This document shows positions 49,991-62,862 of a stretch of DNA of 64,000 nucleotides, one piece after another (within the stretch, counting starts at the first letter, position 1; the number at the start of each line of letters is the position of its first letter). The translations under genes and the position numbers were made by a program. The DNA is from Pisaster brevispinus (lineage: Eukaryota; Echinodermata; Asteroidea; Forcipulatida; Asteriidae). The DNA lies in contig JAMKCF010000004.1 of the NCBI GenBank assembly GCA_023634235.1, positions 21,360,027 through 21,424,026 on the forward strand, given 5' to 3'. Under the pieces are notes generated by a model, which was not told the origin of the DNA, did no database searches, and was given only the letters and a program-made list of their open reading frames with translations.

Positions 49991-51390
49991 CGTCTGCTCA
50001 GAAATATAAGGTCGTTAGTGCAATCTGTATGGATTTCATAAAATTGCTTTTGCATATTTTGGAGCTCCTGGTAAATGGGGTTTATTGATCAAAAGTTGTC
50101 TTCAATGTATTTGTTTTGCAAAAAGAAATTCATTTTCTAAGTAAAACATTCATTTGTTGATTTTTATTTATTTATGTTTTGTTTGTACGCATTACTGACC
50201 TTTTGATCATTACGAATATGAAATTGCCACTAATGACCTTATAGTTCTAAGCAGAGGATAAATGCCTTTTATTATTATTGGTATTATTTTAGTTTGCTTT
50301 TTAATGGTGCTTTGCATTTGCTAATTATACGTCTTGCATGTTTGCACAATGGACCAACAGGAGGATATCATGTTCCTTTGTTGTAGTTGGACACTCTGGA
50401 AAGCTAGGTGGCAGCATATATACACATGTACCAGGTAAATTTTCCTTGCCCCTAACCTACTTTTGAGCATGCGCACATCCGATATCAATGGATTTATCAG
50501 GCGAGTCTGATGCCACGCAGTGTCCTATAAAGTTGTATTTGCTTAAAATGGTCATTATTCGTGGCATTGGCCCCTAGGGTAGCCACTCCCAAGTCATGCA
50601 AAGCTTTTCAAAATTCAGAAGTCATTCAAATTTATGGTTTATATTTTGGTCAAGACAATGGAGGAAGCTGATATTTTACAGTTGGAATGTGAAATAAAAA
50701 CATGGAGTAAAATCACTCATGCAGGCAAGAGATGGTAGAACACTGGTAAACCAAGCTCAGATTTATAAAAACATGCGAAAAGACGCCGGCATACTTCATG
50801 ATATCAAACAAAATATTTTTTACAAATATAAAGACTTGAACATACAACGCCATATTGTTGACAAGAAGTCGGCATGAAGTTCTATTTTTGTTGTGCATGT
50901 AGTAAAGTGTTTTGGTTGTTAAACTTTAGGGAATGGGTGTTCCTTTAAAACAATGTCAAAAACTGGTGATGAGTTGGTGTCATTTTAAGAGATTGTTACA
51001 ACAGGATGTAAATAAATGTTAATAACTGAACATTATTTATTTATTTGTAAGATATGTAATTGTTTTTGCTACTCACTGTAAAAAAGACCACTGATTCAAT
51101 GATGTATTTTCTATTCGACGTTTTAATTTGTGCGAAGCTGTCTGCTTTGTCATTAATAGTTTAAATATCATATTTCAGTTGTTTTAATAGCTTCCCCAAA
51201 TGTTGAGGAAGTGTTATGCGTAAAATGTCTTCGATATTACAACGTTCTTGTTATAACTCCAGTTTGCCGTCTGAAACAATTCTCGCATTGTCTTATTTTT
51301 GTCGTCTGAGGAAGTAATGGGGCAAGGGTAGTGGAGCGTTATTTTATTTGTATTTATTTTTTATATTTATTTATTTATTTTAAGTAAAAA
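49991..51390. other. No recognised gene or repeat
   Basis: AT-rich sequence, no exon-like segment on either strand. Confidence 0.45.
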
Positions 51391-51560
51391 CTGCAAGGCT
51401 GACCTCTTTAGATTTTGAGAAACACTGCAAGGCTTATCTCTTTAGATTTTGAGTAAAAACGTTAAGATCTTGTTTTCAAAGCCTTGCAGTTTTTGATCAA
51501 AACCAAAAGGGGTAAGCTTGGCAGTTTATACTCAAGATTGTAAGCCTTGCCGTTTGCTAT
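51390..51560. repeat. Short direct and inverted repeats around TGCAAGGCT
   Basis: CTGCAAGGCTGACCTCTTTA and CTGCAAGGCTTATCTCTTTA occur in tandem and are followed by inverted AGCCTTGCAGTTTTTG and AAGCCTTGCCGTTTGC, giving a potential fold-back. Confidence 0.6.
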
Positions 51561-51849
51561 CACAATAGGGCCATTTCCTGGCTGGTGTGGCAGGACATTC
51601 TGCTCCCCCCCCCCCCCCCCCGAAAGTTTCCGTCACTCATATTGGAGAATTGTGTACAAACTTCTAATAGCGCCCTCTTTTGAATATAACGACTCTCGCA
51701 TTTCTGTTCATTACCGCGAGATCTTGCAGGAGCCAGTTGAATACACCTGTGGTCTTTGACGGGCACAGGTGACTGGTACCAGCCAAAGAAAACGACAGGT
51801 ACCTGATTCCCACTTAACACCAAATAAACATACGGTAGGGGTCGGGGTA

Positions 51850-51965
51850 CTCGACGGCTTGATGCCGTGACGCGATATTCAAAATGGCTACCAGTCATGC
51901 TTGATTTATGTTAACACACCGTGGATATATTACGTTCATTTGATGTGATTTAATGTCTCCAGAGG
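51850..51965 (+). other. Weak candidate first exon
   Basis: GATTTAATGTCTCCAGAG is followed by donor GTAAGC at 51966, after GC-richer DNA. No downstream exon could be joined, so this is only a possibility. Confidence 0.2.
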
Positions 51966-53920
51966 TAAGCTTTATCGTGTAGTTTATTTAAGTTAGAAAT
52001 GTAGAATATGAATAGGCCTCGTGGAACCCGTGTAGTCACTAAGATTGTCATAAAACGGTTAATTTTGTGGCATTTATATGTCTACCTTCATGCACGTAAA
52101 CAACGGCCGGAAGTAGCTAACTGTAACGTTAGGCCCATCGTATAGGTCATTGTATTGTGCCATTCAGTGGCGACTTGATTTCAATCAACATGGAACATTC
52201 CACTTTTCCTTTTAGAGTACCTGGGTTACATAATTATTTACCACTTGTAGTTTTCATAAAATTGTTTTTCTACCTCAATGGATCGTATCCATGCTGAGAT
52301 CAATGTGTGGCCCTTTTTTAGTTTTAAACTACACAAGGCCAACAAGCAAAAACGGGAATTACTTGTAAAAAGGTCAGTTGATATTATGGTCAGACATTTC
52401 AACTTTAACAGGGTCTTTCTCAAAGGCTGACCTTCTAAAAGTGTGTTCAGTCTGAACTTGCCAATTTTTATTTATATATATATTTTTTATTAGTTTTTTG
52501 ATACGGCACTGTAGTTTTAATGAAGGGGTTGGTGGGTATCGATTTGAAAATAATTATTTTTGCTGATTTTTATTTGTGATTTCTTTGAATCAGTATACCA
52601 AATAAAGAGAACGACGATACTGTATAATTTTATTTCTGGTTGATAATGGTATTCAATGCTGTCACTATGTGTGTTTTTTAATCTTGTCGAAATCACTGTA
52701 AATAAATACAATATTCATGAAAGCAAAAGTAGTTCTTCGTAAATAGGACCTTCGGTAACAGTTGAAATTCTATTTTACATTTTAATCGTTCATCTGTGGT
52801 TAAAAATGGTAGGGATGAGCTCTTTGTCAAAGGAACATGTAACAGCCCATAAAAGGAACTATCAATGTTGAATAAGATTGTTTGCCTTTTTCTTGGACGA
52901 AAATATTTTAAAATGGAAGTTAGATTTTCAGTTTTAAAAAATGAACACAAAAAAACAAAAATAATTCGATTGTTTTATTATGCTTTTTTTTAAATATAAA
53001 CAATGATACTTCTGAGTAGCCCCTGACGTTACCAAACTCTCAACAATTATTTGCTACACAAATCATCGCATTTTTATTTTGTAAAAGGATTTAACGGCAA
53101 AATCCTCCTCAAAATGTTCAATGCACTTCGCAAAATAATTAAAAGCAAGGCTATAAAAAAATACTTTAAATATATAAATAAGATAAATTTATTACTAGTA
53201 TTGACGCAGTATATAGATAAATACGTTAAAAAATTAATGAACAAATAAATTAAGTAAAATTATAAAGAAAATAAATAGTTTTAATTCTAAAACGAAATTC
53301 TTTAAACAAAACAATGAACGTTTTCATTAAACTACCGTACTAAAAATCCTAGCTGAAAAAAAAGAATCCCCGTTGGACCATTTTAGAAGTTGAATCATTG
53401 GCTAAGATTATTTTCACAATGTGACAAGCGGCCATAAATGATGCACTTAACAACCCAGAAAAAAAACATCCGTAGGATTTGTTCCGAACGTCTCATACAA
53501 AATCAAAATGATTTTTGCGTGAATGTCATCATAACCTAAAAAACTAAATTCGATTCCCCCTTTGTAGTCCCCCGCCAAAAAAAATTCTGTAAAAAATTAA
53601 CAAATAAATAAAATGGTCTAAATAAATACAAAATGTCAATTGAACCTGTATACAACTTAGTCCAATCATCCAGTCCATATGCCCAAACCCGGTCTCTTCC
53701 CAAGCTCTAACGAAACCACTCAATCGAGAGCCACTCAACCGAACACGTAAAATCTAGCAAGAACACCAGTGAAATGTTTACTACTAGCCCTTGCTAATTT
53801 CCACTGATGAACGAGCCTCTAAAACCCTTCATATTCTAGCTCTAGGCCTATAAGTTTCTTCATTCCACAACGAGTACCACCGAATCAGACACTCAATACA
53901 AAAACACCTGTAAAATTACG
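51966..53920. other. No recognised gene
   Basis: Strongly AT-rich, with a (TTTA)n-like stretch. Short minus-strand frames at 52238-52950 look like chance. Confidence 0.45.
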
Positions 53921-54169
53921 GTATGGTCCTTCGCTACAATTCATGTCCTTGGTCACAATCCACTCATGGTCGTCAGCCCGGCTCACCGGCTGATACCTTC
54001 TCCAATCCAATGCATCACCCCCAGACGATACCATGGCGAGCACCCACCGAGAACACTTGTGGAATCAACGCAGTTATTCCCGCCGTTATGTTGATCCCAG
54101 CTAGCCTACTAGAGACCGTCACCCCCGCAATAACCCCAATGTATTCTATACCTAGAGCGTGTGCCTTCC

Positions 54170-54500
54170 ACTCACATTATTGTTTTAGTCCGAGTCAAAG
54201 AAACCCCTGTATACCTGATACCTTTTCCCGGTAAACTAATGGCATAGCGTGTGCCTTCCACTTGCAAATTATTTACTAAGTATAAAGCAATGAATTCCCC
54301 ATGCCATAGTACCCTGCGTTACCTGTTTACCCATTTAAACTAATGGGGGACCTAAATCTTATGCCTTCCACTTCCAAATTATTTACTAAGTATAAAGCAC
54401 TGGTTTTCCCATGCCATAGAATCCTGTGTAAAGTAATCCACTCGCCAATTATTTACAAAGTATAAAGCACTGGTTTTCCATGCCATAGTATCCTACGTAA
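54170..54500 (-). repeat. Tandem modules with CCTTCCACT...TTATTTACTAAGTATAAAGC
   Basis: Four partial copies (near 54170, 54250, 54363 and 54428) share GCCTTCCACT, AAATTATTTACTAAGTATAA and CATGCCATAGTA. Single copies recur at 55795-55860 and, inverted, at 60078-60160 and 63380-63455. Confidence 0.75.
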
Positions 54501-54539
54501 AGTTTGAACCGAAGGTTCATCAAGTCTAAAATGCGAATT

Positions 54540-54612
54540 ATCCTGGGGGGACCCACAAGGGGTGTTGTGGGTGGGTGTCGGCCTCCGAAGCCAGCGGTCC
54601 CCGGTTCGAGCC
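54540..54612 (+). repeat. Isolated tRNA-like body
   Basis: GGGTGTCGGCCTCCGAAGCC with a CTCCGAA loop (CCG) and a B box-like GGTTCGAGCC. The stems are imperfect, so it is not a confident tRNA gene. Confidence 0.4.
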
Positions 54613-54794
54613 ACGGTGGTAACAGCGACAGCGCGGTCGCCACTCACCGCGCAGTGGCACGAACCGCTCTCACGTGCTTAGAAAGGAAACTTAGAAACTT
54701 AAAACTTAAAACGAACCTATGCACTTTTTTTATATAATTATTTCTTTTATAATAAAAAAAACTTTCTTTAAAATGCCTCATTTTATTTCGCAGC

Positions 54795-55960
54795 GGGATT
54801 CGACCCCGGGACCTTTCGGTCCGGAGTCCGGAGCCCTTCCACTGGGCCACTGCTCCTCTTACTTAAAATGCGTTCGAGTTTAATTTTAAACCTTAGAATG
54901 AACAACTTTAAATCAAAACGTAGTAAAAGAAGACCCGGGTATCGAACCCAGTACCTAAGGGTCCAGAGTCCGGAGCCCTTCCACTGGGCTACTGCTCCTC
55001 TTACTTCAAATGCGTTCGAGTTTAATTTTAAACCTTAGAATGAACAACTTTAAATCAAAACGTAGTAAAAGAACACCCGGGTATCGAACCTAGTACCTCA
55101 GGGTCCAGAGTCCGGAGCCCTTTCACTGGGCTACTGCTCCTCTTACTTCAAATGCGTTCGAGTTTAATTTTAAACCTTAGAATGAACAACTTTAAATCAA
55201 AACGTGGTAAAAGAACACCTGGGATTCGAAACCCAATACCTTTCGGTCCGGAGTCCGGAGGCCTTCCACTGGGCCACTGCTCCTCTTACTTAAATTGCGT
55301 TCGAGTTTAATTTTATACTTAAGAATAAACAACTTTGAATCAAAACGTGGTAAAAGAAGACCCGGGAATCGAACCCAGTACCTCTGGGTTCAGAGTCCCG
55401 AGCCCTTCCACTGGGCCACTGCTCCTCTTACTTAAATTGCGTTCGAGTTTAATTTTATACTTAAGAATAAACAACTTTGAATCAAAACGTGGTAAAAGAA
55501 CACCAGGGATTCGAACCCAGTACCTCTGGGTTCAGAGTCCCGAGCCCTTCCACTGGGCCACTGTTCCTCTTAGTTACATTGCGTTCGAGATTAATTGTAT
55601 ACTTTAGAATAAACAACTTTGAATTAAAACGTGGTAAAAGAAGACCCGGGATTCGAACCCAGTATCTTTGGGTCCAGAGTCCGGGGCCCTTCCACTGGGC
55701 TACTGCTCCTCTTACTTAATTTGCGTTCGAGTTTAATATATAACCCAAGACATCAAATCAACGACGAACAAACAATTTAAAAATTGTACCATAACGTGTA
55801 CCTTCCACTCACAAATTATTTACTAAGTTGAAAGCAAGGATGCCCTAGTACCCTGCGTTAACAAATGGCCTTAAGCGAACAAAAACGAACACCCGGGAAT
55901 CGAACCGAGTACCTTTGGGTTCAGAGTCTGGAGCCCTTCCACTGGGCCACTGGACCTCTG
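54795..55960 (-). repeat. tRNA-like tandem satellite, seven units of about 142 bp plus one outlier
   Basis: On the minus strand each unit reads GGAGCAGTGGCCCAGTGG (D-arm and A box), a CTC(C/T)GGA loop (CCG or CTG), GGTTCGAATCCC (B box), then a T-run (TTCTTTTA) and an AT-rich linker with GAATGAACAACTTTAAATC. tRNA-like bodies start at about 54795, 54934, 55076, 55217, 55360, 55502 and 55644, so the period is 139-143. An eighth is at 55891-55960. The anticodon stem does not pair well, so these are tRNA-derived rather than tRNA genes. Confidence 0.85.
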
Positions 55961-56085
55961 CCTAATTTGCATTTTATTGTAGTGTAGAACCTAAGAATGA
56001 ATTTACACCGGTTATAAATATACACGTGTACGATGAATGTACAGTATTGGGACTGGGTACGGAGTTGTGGCGTGCACAGTGCCAG
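55961..56085 (-). repeat. Left-arm segment inverted relative to 59085 and 62700
   Basis: The minus strand reads GTACCCAGTCCCAATAC, then CCGGTGTAAATTCATTCTTA and GGTTCTACACTACA, matching the plus strand at about 59092-59175 and 62710-62800. Confidence 0.8.
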
Positions 56086-57546
56086 TCACTTCGACGGTGT
56101 TCTGGATAAATAAAATGCACGGAGCAGAAACGAGGAATAACCTTTATTTAGAGAAGTATCTCATCTAACTGAGAAATACGATTAGTAAATGTTGAACTAT
56201 TGAAATTGATTATCCTTTTTGAATGATAAACGCTGATGCGACAGAGCATTCATTTTTGAATAAAATTTAGTGAGCCCAGTGTTAAATTGAGTTAGTTTTC
56301 GTTGACATTGGCCGGGAAACTTGTAATAATTTATTTCTTCTGAAACCGTTATTTTTTGAAACTGATACGAGAGATGTGATAAGTTAAATTGTACAAAATG
56401 GAAGTATTTATGATGCCCCCTTCATTTTAAAGCAGAAAAATCAAATCTGAAATTCGAATACTAAAAATCGAAAGAATTACAAGGATTGCCTTTTTATTAG
56501 TATTTTGGCTAAATACTAATTGTTAATGTATTGCTTTGCCATGACGTATTAAGAACTACTGATTTCATTATATTTAAGTTAGTTGACCCAATATTGTTTT
56601 GCTGTATTTGGAGAAACGTTGGGATTTGTAGACAAATTATGAGATTAATTTTGATGGGGAAAATAATTTTGTTAACTTTTTGTTTATTTATTTATTTTTT
56701 ATTAGAATGTTTCACACTTTCGCTGGCATATTTTAATTACGCTCAAAATGATTGGTAAACAAAAAACGGATACAAAAATATTACAAGATTTACGTAAACA
56801 TTGACCAAACTCAAATGCAAAACTCAATGGTAATTTTTGTCAGTTTCATAATATATATGTTATGTTATACTTTAACACAAATTTTACATCGATCATGAAA
56901 GTTTTACAGAACTATTGTAAATGTTGTCGGGTATTGCGTAAAAATTACATACTTAAATTATACGGACGCCATTAGCATGTGCTTTTCAATGTTAAATCGT
57001 GACGGCCAGTTTTTTTCAGGATGAGGGAAAAAGGTAACTTACTACATAGGTCTACTTTATCGCATTTGAAAAAGAGAAGAATAAAGTTTAGGGCACCCAA
57101 AATTCATAAAAATGTCGCCGATTGTGGATGAGATTATTTTCTGAGTGAGAGCGTGCGAGTATAAACTGTAAGCTTAACTGCGTGCATGCTTGACTGCTAC
57201 TATACTTCATGGCTCTACGGACACAGTGACAAAAATAACATGCCATACGTGACTCAACTGTGTTCTAAAATGTGTACAATATTGAGACGCTCCTGTACCT
57301 TTCAGCACCTGTCTAGTTGTGACAGCCACTCAGATAATCCCACACAGTATAAAACTAAGACATTGAAACCAACCCACCCCTGAAAAATATATCAATATAG
57401 AGTAAACAGATAAAAAATGTTAATAAATATATAGTACTAATAACAAATAAGCGAATAAATAAATTTTAAAAATATGGATGGTTTTTTTTGTGTTTTTTTT
57501 TCTTCAGATGACTCATCTGCCCTACTGACTGATGAGACAGTGGTTA
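56086..57546. other. AT-rich spacer
   Basis: No gene seen. Between the inverted arm and the tandem units; contains only short chance frames. Confidence 0.45.
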
Positions 57547-57972
57547 GTTTTGCAAAAAAAAATATCGAGCACGTTTTAAGATTTCATTTGTTTGCGACCT
57601 ACAGCATCAGGATTCATGAACACGGACATTAGAATTATTCTACAGTAACAAAACAAAATTAGTAACATTAAAGGTCAAAAGGTCATTCTGAATAACCTTT
57701 GAAATGGGTAAAAGTATAGTATTCTACACAAACATTGAGTATTTTTTTAATAAATTAATCATCAGTCAAACTTACTTAATTCATGTTTACCTAGAAAAGA
57801 GGTAAATTTCTTGACTGATTTTTGAAATGATTTTTTTTATTTATTTTTTTTATTTTTACGAAAGCCTTTGCCCAACCTGCATTATGTAAAACTTTGCCAA
57901 ACAATTAGGGGGTTCGTACACAACATTGCAAAGTGTTCACATTTTACACAACCTGTGTAATTTTGTTTCTGT

Positions 57973-58356
57973 GTGATATACACAAATCGAAAAATGGACT
58001 GCTTGGACTTCAACTGTAGCTTTTACACCATTTTGGACTGGAATGGTATTAACACATACACAAATCCACCCCCCCCCCCTTCGCCGGGTCATTTTGTGAG
58101 GGCAGAGTTTTCAAACCGTGCCACAAGAGAACAAATAGTCGGCTACCCTAGTTGGTCTTCGATCAATCAATCAATCAACGCTGTATTCAGGGTACCTGGC
58201 GATGTGCCGCACACAGGTGTATTCAAAATGGTCTCCACGCAAGCAAGAATCTGGCTGTCTCCGTGGACGATAATTAAAGCATTTTTGTCGTGGTTTTACT
58301 CTTCAGCGAACTGTTCAGGCAAGACTAATGTATTGTCGTTTTTTCTAGTTACATAA
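57973..58356 (+). other. Open frame shared by both large units, copy A
   Basis: 127 codons, with MDCLDFNCSFYTILDWNGIN, a proline run from a C-tract, and KMVSTQARIWLSPWTIIKAF. No recognised domain. Copy B keeps the frame for 120 codons with few replacements. It may be coding or just recent duplication. Confidence 0.25.
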
Positions 58357-59240
58357 TAAGTCTCTCAGACCACTGAGAGCACTGATAATAGCAATGTTTT
58401 CATTATGTACAACATGTACCTTTCTAGTAGCTGTATGCTCCATTGTACACCTTACGTTTGGCGATGGCCGATCCCCGATATGATAGCGTGTTATCGCTCC
58501 CTGTGATTCTCTGTTATTCAGCATCGGTTGCTGTTTTCCCGTTGATTATCCAGGGATTTCTGTTGCTATTTGTATCTAATTATTCACTTGCAGACGTGTA
58601 CAGTCTATGCTACACCAATGTTTACAAATGACTTCAAAATGGGCTCAGGTCTGTCAGTGACTAGTAGTAGTACCGTATGGCAGCAGCTTGATATCACATT
58701 TTCAACGTTTATTTTATTTACACATACACATATTGACGTTGTAGTTCTTTTATTTTTGTTTTATATGTTTGCATTTTTAAAATATGAAATGAATAAACTC
58801 AAATATTGAAAAGAAAGAAAAAGGGAAAAAGAATCAGTGCCGTATTTATTTAGAGATATATAGCCTATACGTGTATATAATAATGAATTCATATTTAATG
58901 GTTTGTCTGTCACATTACGCCCTTGGTGTGAATATGCCCCCCCCCCCGATTTGCCTCGAGACTTTTTTGATCGCTATTATTTTCTCAGTTAAACACTTCT
59001 ATTATTCTGTTATTCCTCGTTTTAGTCACGTGCATTTTTTATCCAGAACACCATCGAAATTACTGTCCCTGTGCATGCCATAACTACGTTGTACCCAGTC
59101 CCAATCCATTCACGTATATGTTTATACCCGGTGTAAATTTATTCTTAGGTTCTATATTACACTAAAATGCAAATAAGGCAGAGATCCAGCGGCCTTGTGG
59201 ACAAGGATTGGGACTCCGAAACCCATGAAACCAGGTTCGA

Positions 59241-59960
59241 ATGGCACAAACGGAGTGTGAGGAGCAGAACATCATTGGTTTGCGTCTACCTTGGCAACTC
59301 GTTCTTGATATAACGGTGCCTCAAAATCAAGATCAAAATCAAGATCAAAATGTTTTTTTTCCCCCATCCCCTTGTCCCAAGCACTTGAAACTTGGCGACA
59401 GTCTTCTACACACAAAGGACCTTCTTTGGTTTAATTTTGAGGCAAATCAGAGAGAAGTGTTTTTGAGGCTGAAAAAATGGCGAGCTTACCCCCTTGCAGT
59501 TTTTGCCAAAATCGGCCGAAAATTGTTTGTTTCCAAATCGCCTGCAATTTGGTATAGAGGTAAAACGGAGTGCGAGGAGCAGAACAATCTTGGTTTGAGT
59601 CGTCTACCTTGGCAACTTTTTAAAATATTGACTAGTTTTTTATATAACGGTGCCTCAAAATCAAGATTGAAGTGTAATTTTCAGTTCTTTCCTCTTGTCC
59701 AAAGCACCTGTAATTTGGCGACTGTCTTCTACACACCAAGGACTTCCTTTAGTTTGATTTTGAGGCAAATCGGAGAGAAAAAGTTTTTGAGGCTGAAAAA
59801 ATGGCAAGCTTACCCCCTTGCAGTTTTTGCCAAAATCGGCCGAAAATTTTTGGTTTCCAAATCGTCTGAAATTTGGTATAGAGATGAAACGGAGTGCAAG
59901 GAGCAGAACATTCTTGGTTTGAGTCGTCTACCTTGGCAACTTTTTTTAGATATTGACTAA
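59241..59960 (+). repeat. Inner tandem repeat, three units of about 320 bp
   Basis: Units begin at ACGGAGTG(T/C)GAGGAGCAGAA and share CTACCTTGGCAACT, ATATAACGGTGCCTCA and GCCAAAATCGGCCGAAAAT. A 239-codon frame runs through, with internally repeated TECEEQN and LAVFAKIGRK. I treat it as a repeat, since its coding status is unproven. Confidence 0.75.
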
Positions 59961-60323
59961 TTCTTGATATAACGGTGCCTCAGAAAAATCATGATCAAAA
60001 GGTATTTTTTAGTCCCATCCCCTCTGAAGACAAAGGTACTGGGTTCGTTTCCCGGGTGTTCCTTCTGTACTCTTCAGGTTTACGTAGGGTACTATGGCAT
60101 AGGGAAATCCTCGCTTTGTACTTGATAAAATGCAAATGAAAGGCACACGTTAAACGTCTACAGTTTGCTTCTTGGCCGTTGTTGATTTGCTGATTTTAGT
60201 TTTTTGCCAAAAACATCGAGCCCGTTTTAAGATTTACTTTGTTTGCGACCTACAGCATCACTCAAGATGCACTGAACACGGACATTAAAATGATTCTACA
60301 GTAACAAAACAAAAATAGTAATA

Positions 60324-61296
60324 TAGGTTTTCTCTGCCAATTTCGGCAAATGAGCAGCCAATTTAACCACTGCGCCATTCTATTTCGTGCGAAATCAAAT
60401 GTTAAAAGGGTGAAAAGGGTCATTCGATTTCGTTTTATGACTAGTCAAATGTACTGTTGCGTCATTCGATTTCACAAAATAATCATTAAATTTAACAATT
60501 CAACAAAGCAGCATTCAAATTCACAGGAGCTTTTGGAGGCGTGTGTTTAGTCATTCAAATTAATTTTTGGGCAGTCATTTCTGGAATTTGTGCGATCTCC
60601 TTCAAAAAGCAGCCATTCAGAGCGTTGATGTCATCACCCAAGTGAAGTGCATGCAGTAGTACAACCATACCCAAACATATATGCCAAGATGTCTGGCACG
60701 CCAACAGATTGATGGTTGAAGAAGAAACAACATAAACAACAAAACAACAGGAAAAACATAAAGAAACACCCCATTCAAACACAATACAAAATTAGGTCTT
60801 GGTCAGTTAACCAATAAAGATCCCCAAAAAAGAATAACGAAGAAAGCAAAGAAGAAGAAAAAACCTCATGGCCCCATGTAAAGTCTACTGGAAGCATAAA
60901 TAAAGAAAATAAGGTTTGCCTGAATTAAAGTGAAGATACGAAACAGTTGACTAGTACAGTTTATCTGTTTATTCGTATTTCTTTAGTCGTACTTATTTGA
61001 ATTCTCATTTAGCGAAATTGATTGCCTCTTTACGAAATTGAAAAAAAATTAAGTCAGTAAAATCTCCAGTCGACCCAGCTTTGCTAAATTGAATGATGAT
61101 TGTGTGTCAAGAAAAAGAATGACGATGTGCTAAATTGAACACAGTGCTAAAGGAATTTGAATGCCTCGAAACGAAACTGAATAGCCGAATTCTGAATTTG
61201 AAACGCAGTGATAACTGGAGAGGCAAAATAGCTTTAGTTCGAACGCACGAAAATTAAATTGGCTGCTCATTTGCCGAAATTGACCGAGAAAACCTA
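60324..61296. mobile_element. 973-bp inverted-repeat element with TA target
   Basis: Left TAGGTTTTCTC and TTTCGGCAAATGAGCAGCC are mirrored at the right by GGCTGCTCATTTGCCGAAA and GAGAAAACCTA over about 46 bp, flanked by TA on both sides. Subterminal CATTC(A/G)A(A/T)TT motifs recur in both orientations. No transposase frame. The corresponding place in copy A (about 57661-57672) is uninterrupted. Confidence 0.82.
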
Positions 61297-61616
61297 TAGT
61301 AAAGGTCAAACGGTCAACCCGAATAACCTTTGAAGTGGGTAAAAGTATAGTATTTTACACAAACATTGAGTATTTTTTATTCAATATTAATCATCAGTAA
61401 AACTTACTTAATTCAATGTTTACCTAGAAAATAGGTAAATTTCTTGACTGATTTTTGAAATGAAAATTTTAAAAATGTTTACGAAAGCCTTTGCCCAACC
61501 TGCATTATGTAAAACTTAACCAACAGTTAGGGGGTTCGTACACTACATTGCAAATTGTTAATATACACAACCTGTGTAGTTTTGTTTCTGTGTGATATAA
61601 ATACACAAATTGAAAA

Positions 61617-61979
61617 ATGGACTGCTTGGACTTCAACTGTAGTTTTTACACCATTTTGGACTGGAATGGTATTAACACACACACAAATCCTCCCCCTCCC
61701 CCTTCGCCGGCTCATTTTGTGAGGGCAGAGTTTTCAAACCGTGCCACAAGAGAACAAATAGTCGGGTACTCTAGTTGGTCTTCGATCAATCAATCAATCA
61801 ACGCTGTATTCAGGGTACCTGGCGATGTGCCGCACACAGGTGTATTCAAAATGGTCTCCACGCAAGCAAGAATCTGGCTGTCTCCGTGGACGATAATTAA
61901 AGCATTTTTGTCGTGGTTTTACTCTTCAGCGAACTGTTCAGGCAAGACTAATGTATTGTCGTTTTTTCTAGTTACATAA
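61617..61979 (+). other. Open frame shared by both large units, copy B
   Basis: 120 codons, starting MDCLDFNC like the frame at 57973-58356. The differences include Y/H, G/A and P/S replacements in the first half and none in the last 60 or so residues. Confidence 0.25.
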
Positions 61980-62862
61980 TAAGTCTCTCAGACCACTGAG
62001 AGCACTGATAATTGCAATGTTTTCATTATGTACAACATGTATGTTTCTAGTAGCTGTATGCTCCATTGTACACATTACGTTTGGCGATGGCCGATCCCCG
62101 ATAGCATGTTATCGCTCCCTGTGATTCTCTCTTATTCAGTATCGGTTGCTGTTTTCCCGTTGATTATCCAGAGATTTCTATTGCTATTTTTATCTAATTA
62201 TTCACTTGCAGACGTGTACAGCCTATGCTACACCTATGTTTACAAATGACTTCAAAATGTGCTCAAATCTGGCACTTTGACTAGTACCGTATGGCAGCTT
62301 CATATCACATTGTCAACGTTTATTTTATTTACAATATATGTACATACACACATTGACGTTGTAGTTTTTTAATTTTTGTTTTATATATTTGTATTTTTTT
62401 TATATGAAATTAATGAACTCAAATATTGAAAAGAAAGAAAAAAAAGGAAAAAGAATCAGTGCCGTGTTTATATAGAGTTCAATTGCTTAGAGTATATATA
62501 TAATAATGATTTCATGATTTAATGGTCTGTCACATAACGCCCTTGGTGTGAATATGCCCCCCCCCCCGATTCGCCTCGAGACTTTTTTGATCGCTATTAT
62601 TTTCTTAGTTAAACGCTTCTATTATTCTGTTATTTCTCGTTTTAGTCCCGTGTATTTTTTTAACCACAACACCGTCGAAAATACTGTCCCTGTGCATGCC
62701 ATAACTACGTTGTACCCAGTCCCAATCCATTCATCGTATATGTTTATACCCGGTGTAAATTTATTCTTAGGTTCTATATTACACTAAAATGCAAATAAGG
62801 CAGAGATCCAGCGGCCTTGTGGACAAGGATTGGGACTCCGAAATCCATGAAACCAGGTTCGA

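Larger units (their letters stand above)
57547..60200 (+). repeat. Large tandem unit, copy A
   Basis: From AGTTTTGC...ATCGAGCACGTTTTAAG to GATTTGCTGATTTTAGTTTT. The same order of segments recurs in copy B (60201-63505) at high identity. Contains an open frame at 57973-58356, a tRNA-like body at 59178-59240, and three units of the inner repeat (59247, 59565, 59888). Confidence 0.85.

Noticed and set aside
54795..55716. CRISPR array
   Set aside because: Spacing is regular, but whole 142-bp units are repeated, not short repeats with unique spacers, and the genome is eukaryotic.
54795..55960. Cluster of functional tRNA-Arg or tRNA-Gln genes
   Set aside because: A and B boxes are present, but the anticodon stems do not pair and the anticodon bases vary between units.
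59241..59960. 239-codon open frame with internal repeats
   Set aside because: The repeats follow the DNA repeat period, the matching frame is broken in copy B, and no family resemblance is seen, so I annotated it as a tandem repeat.
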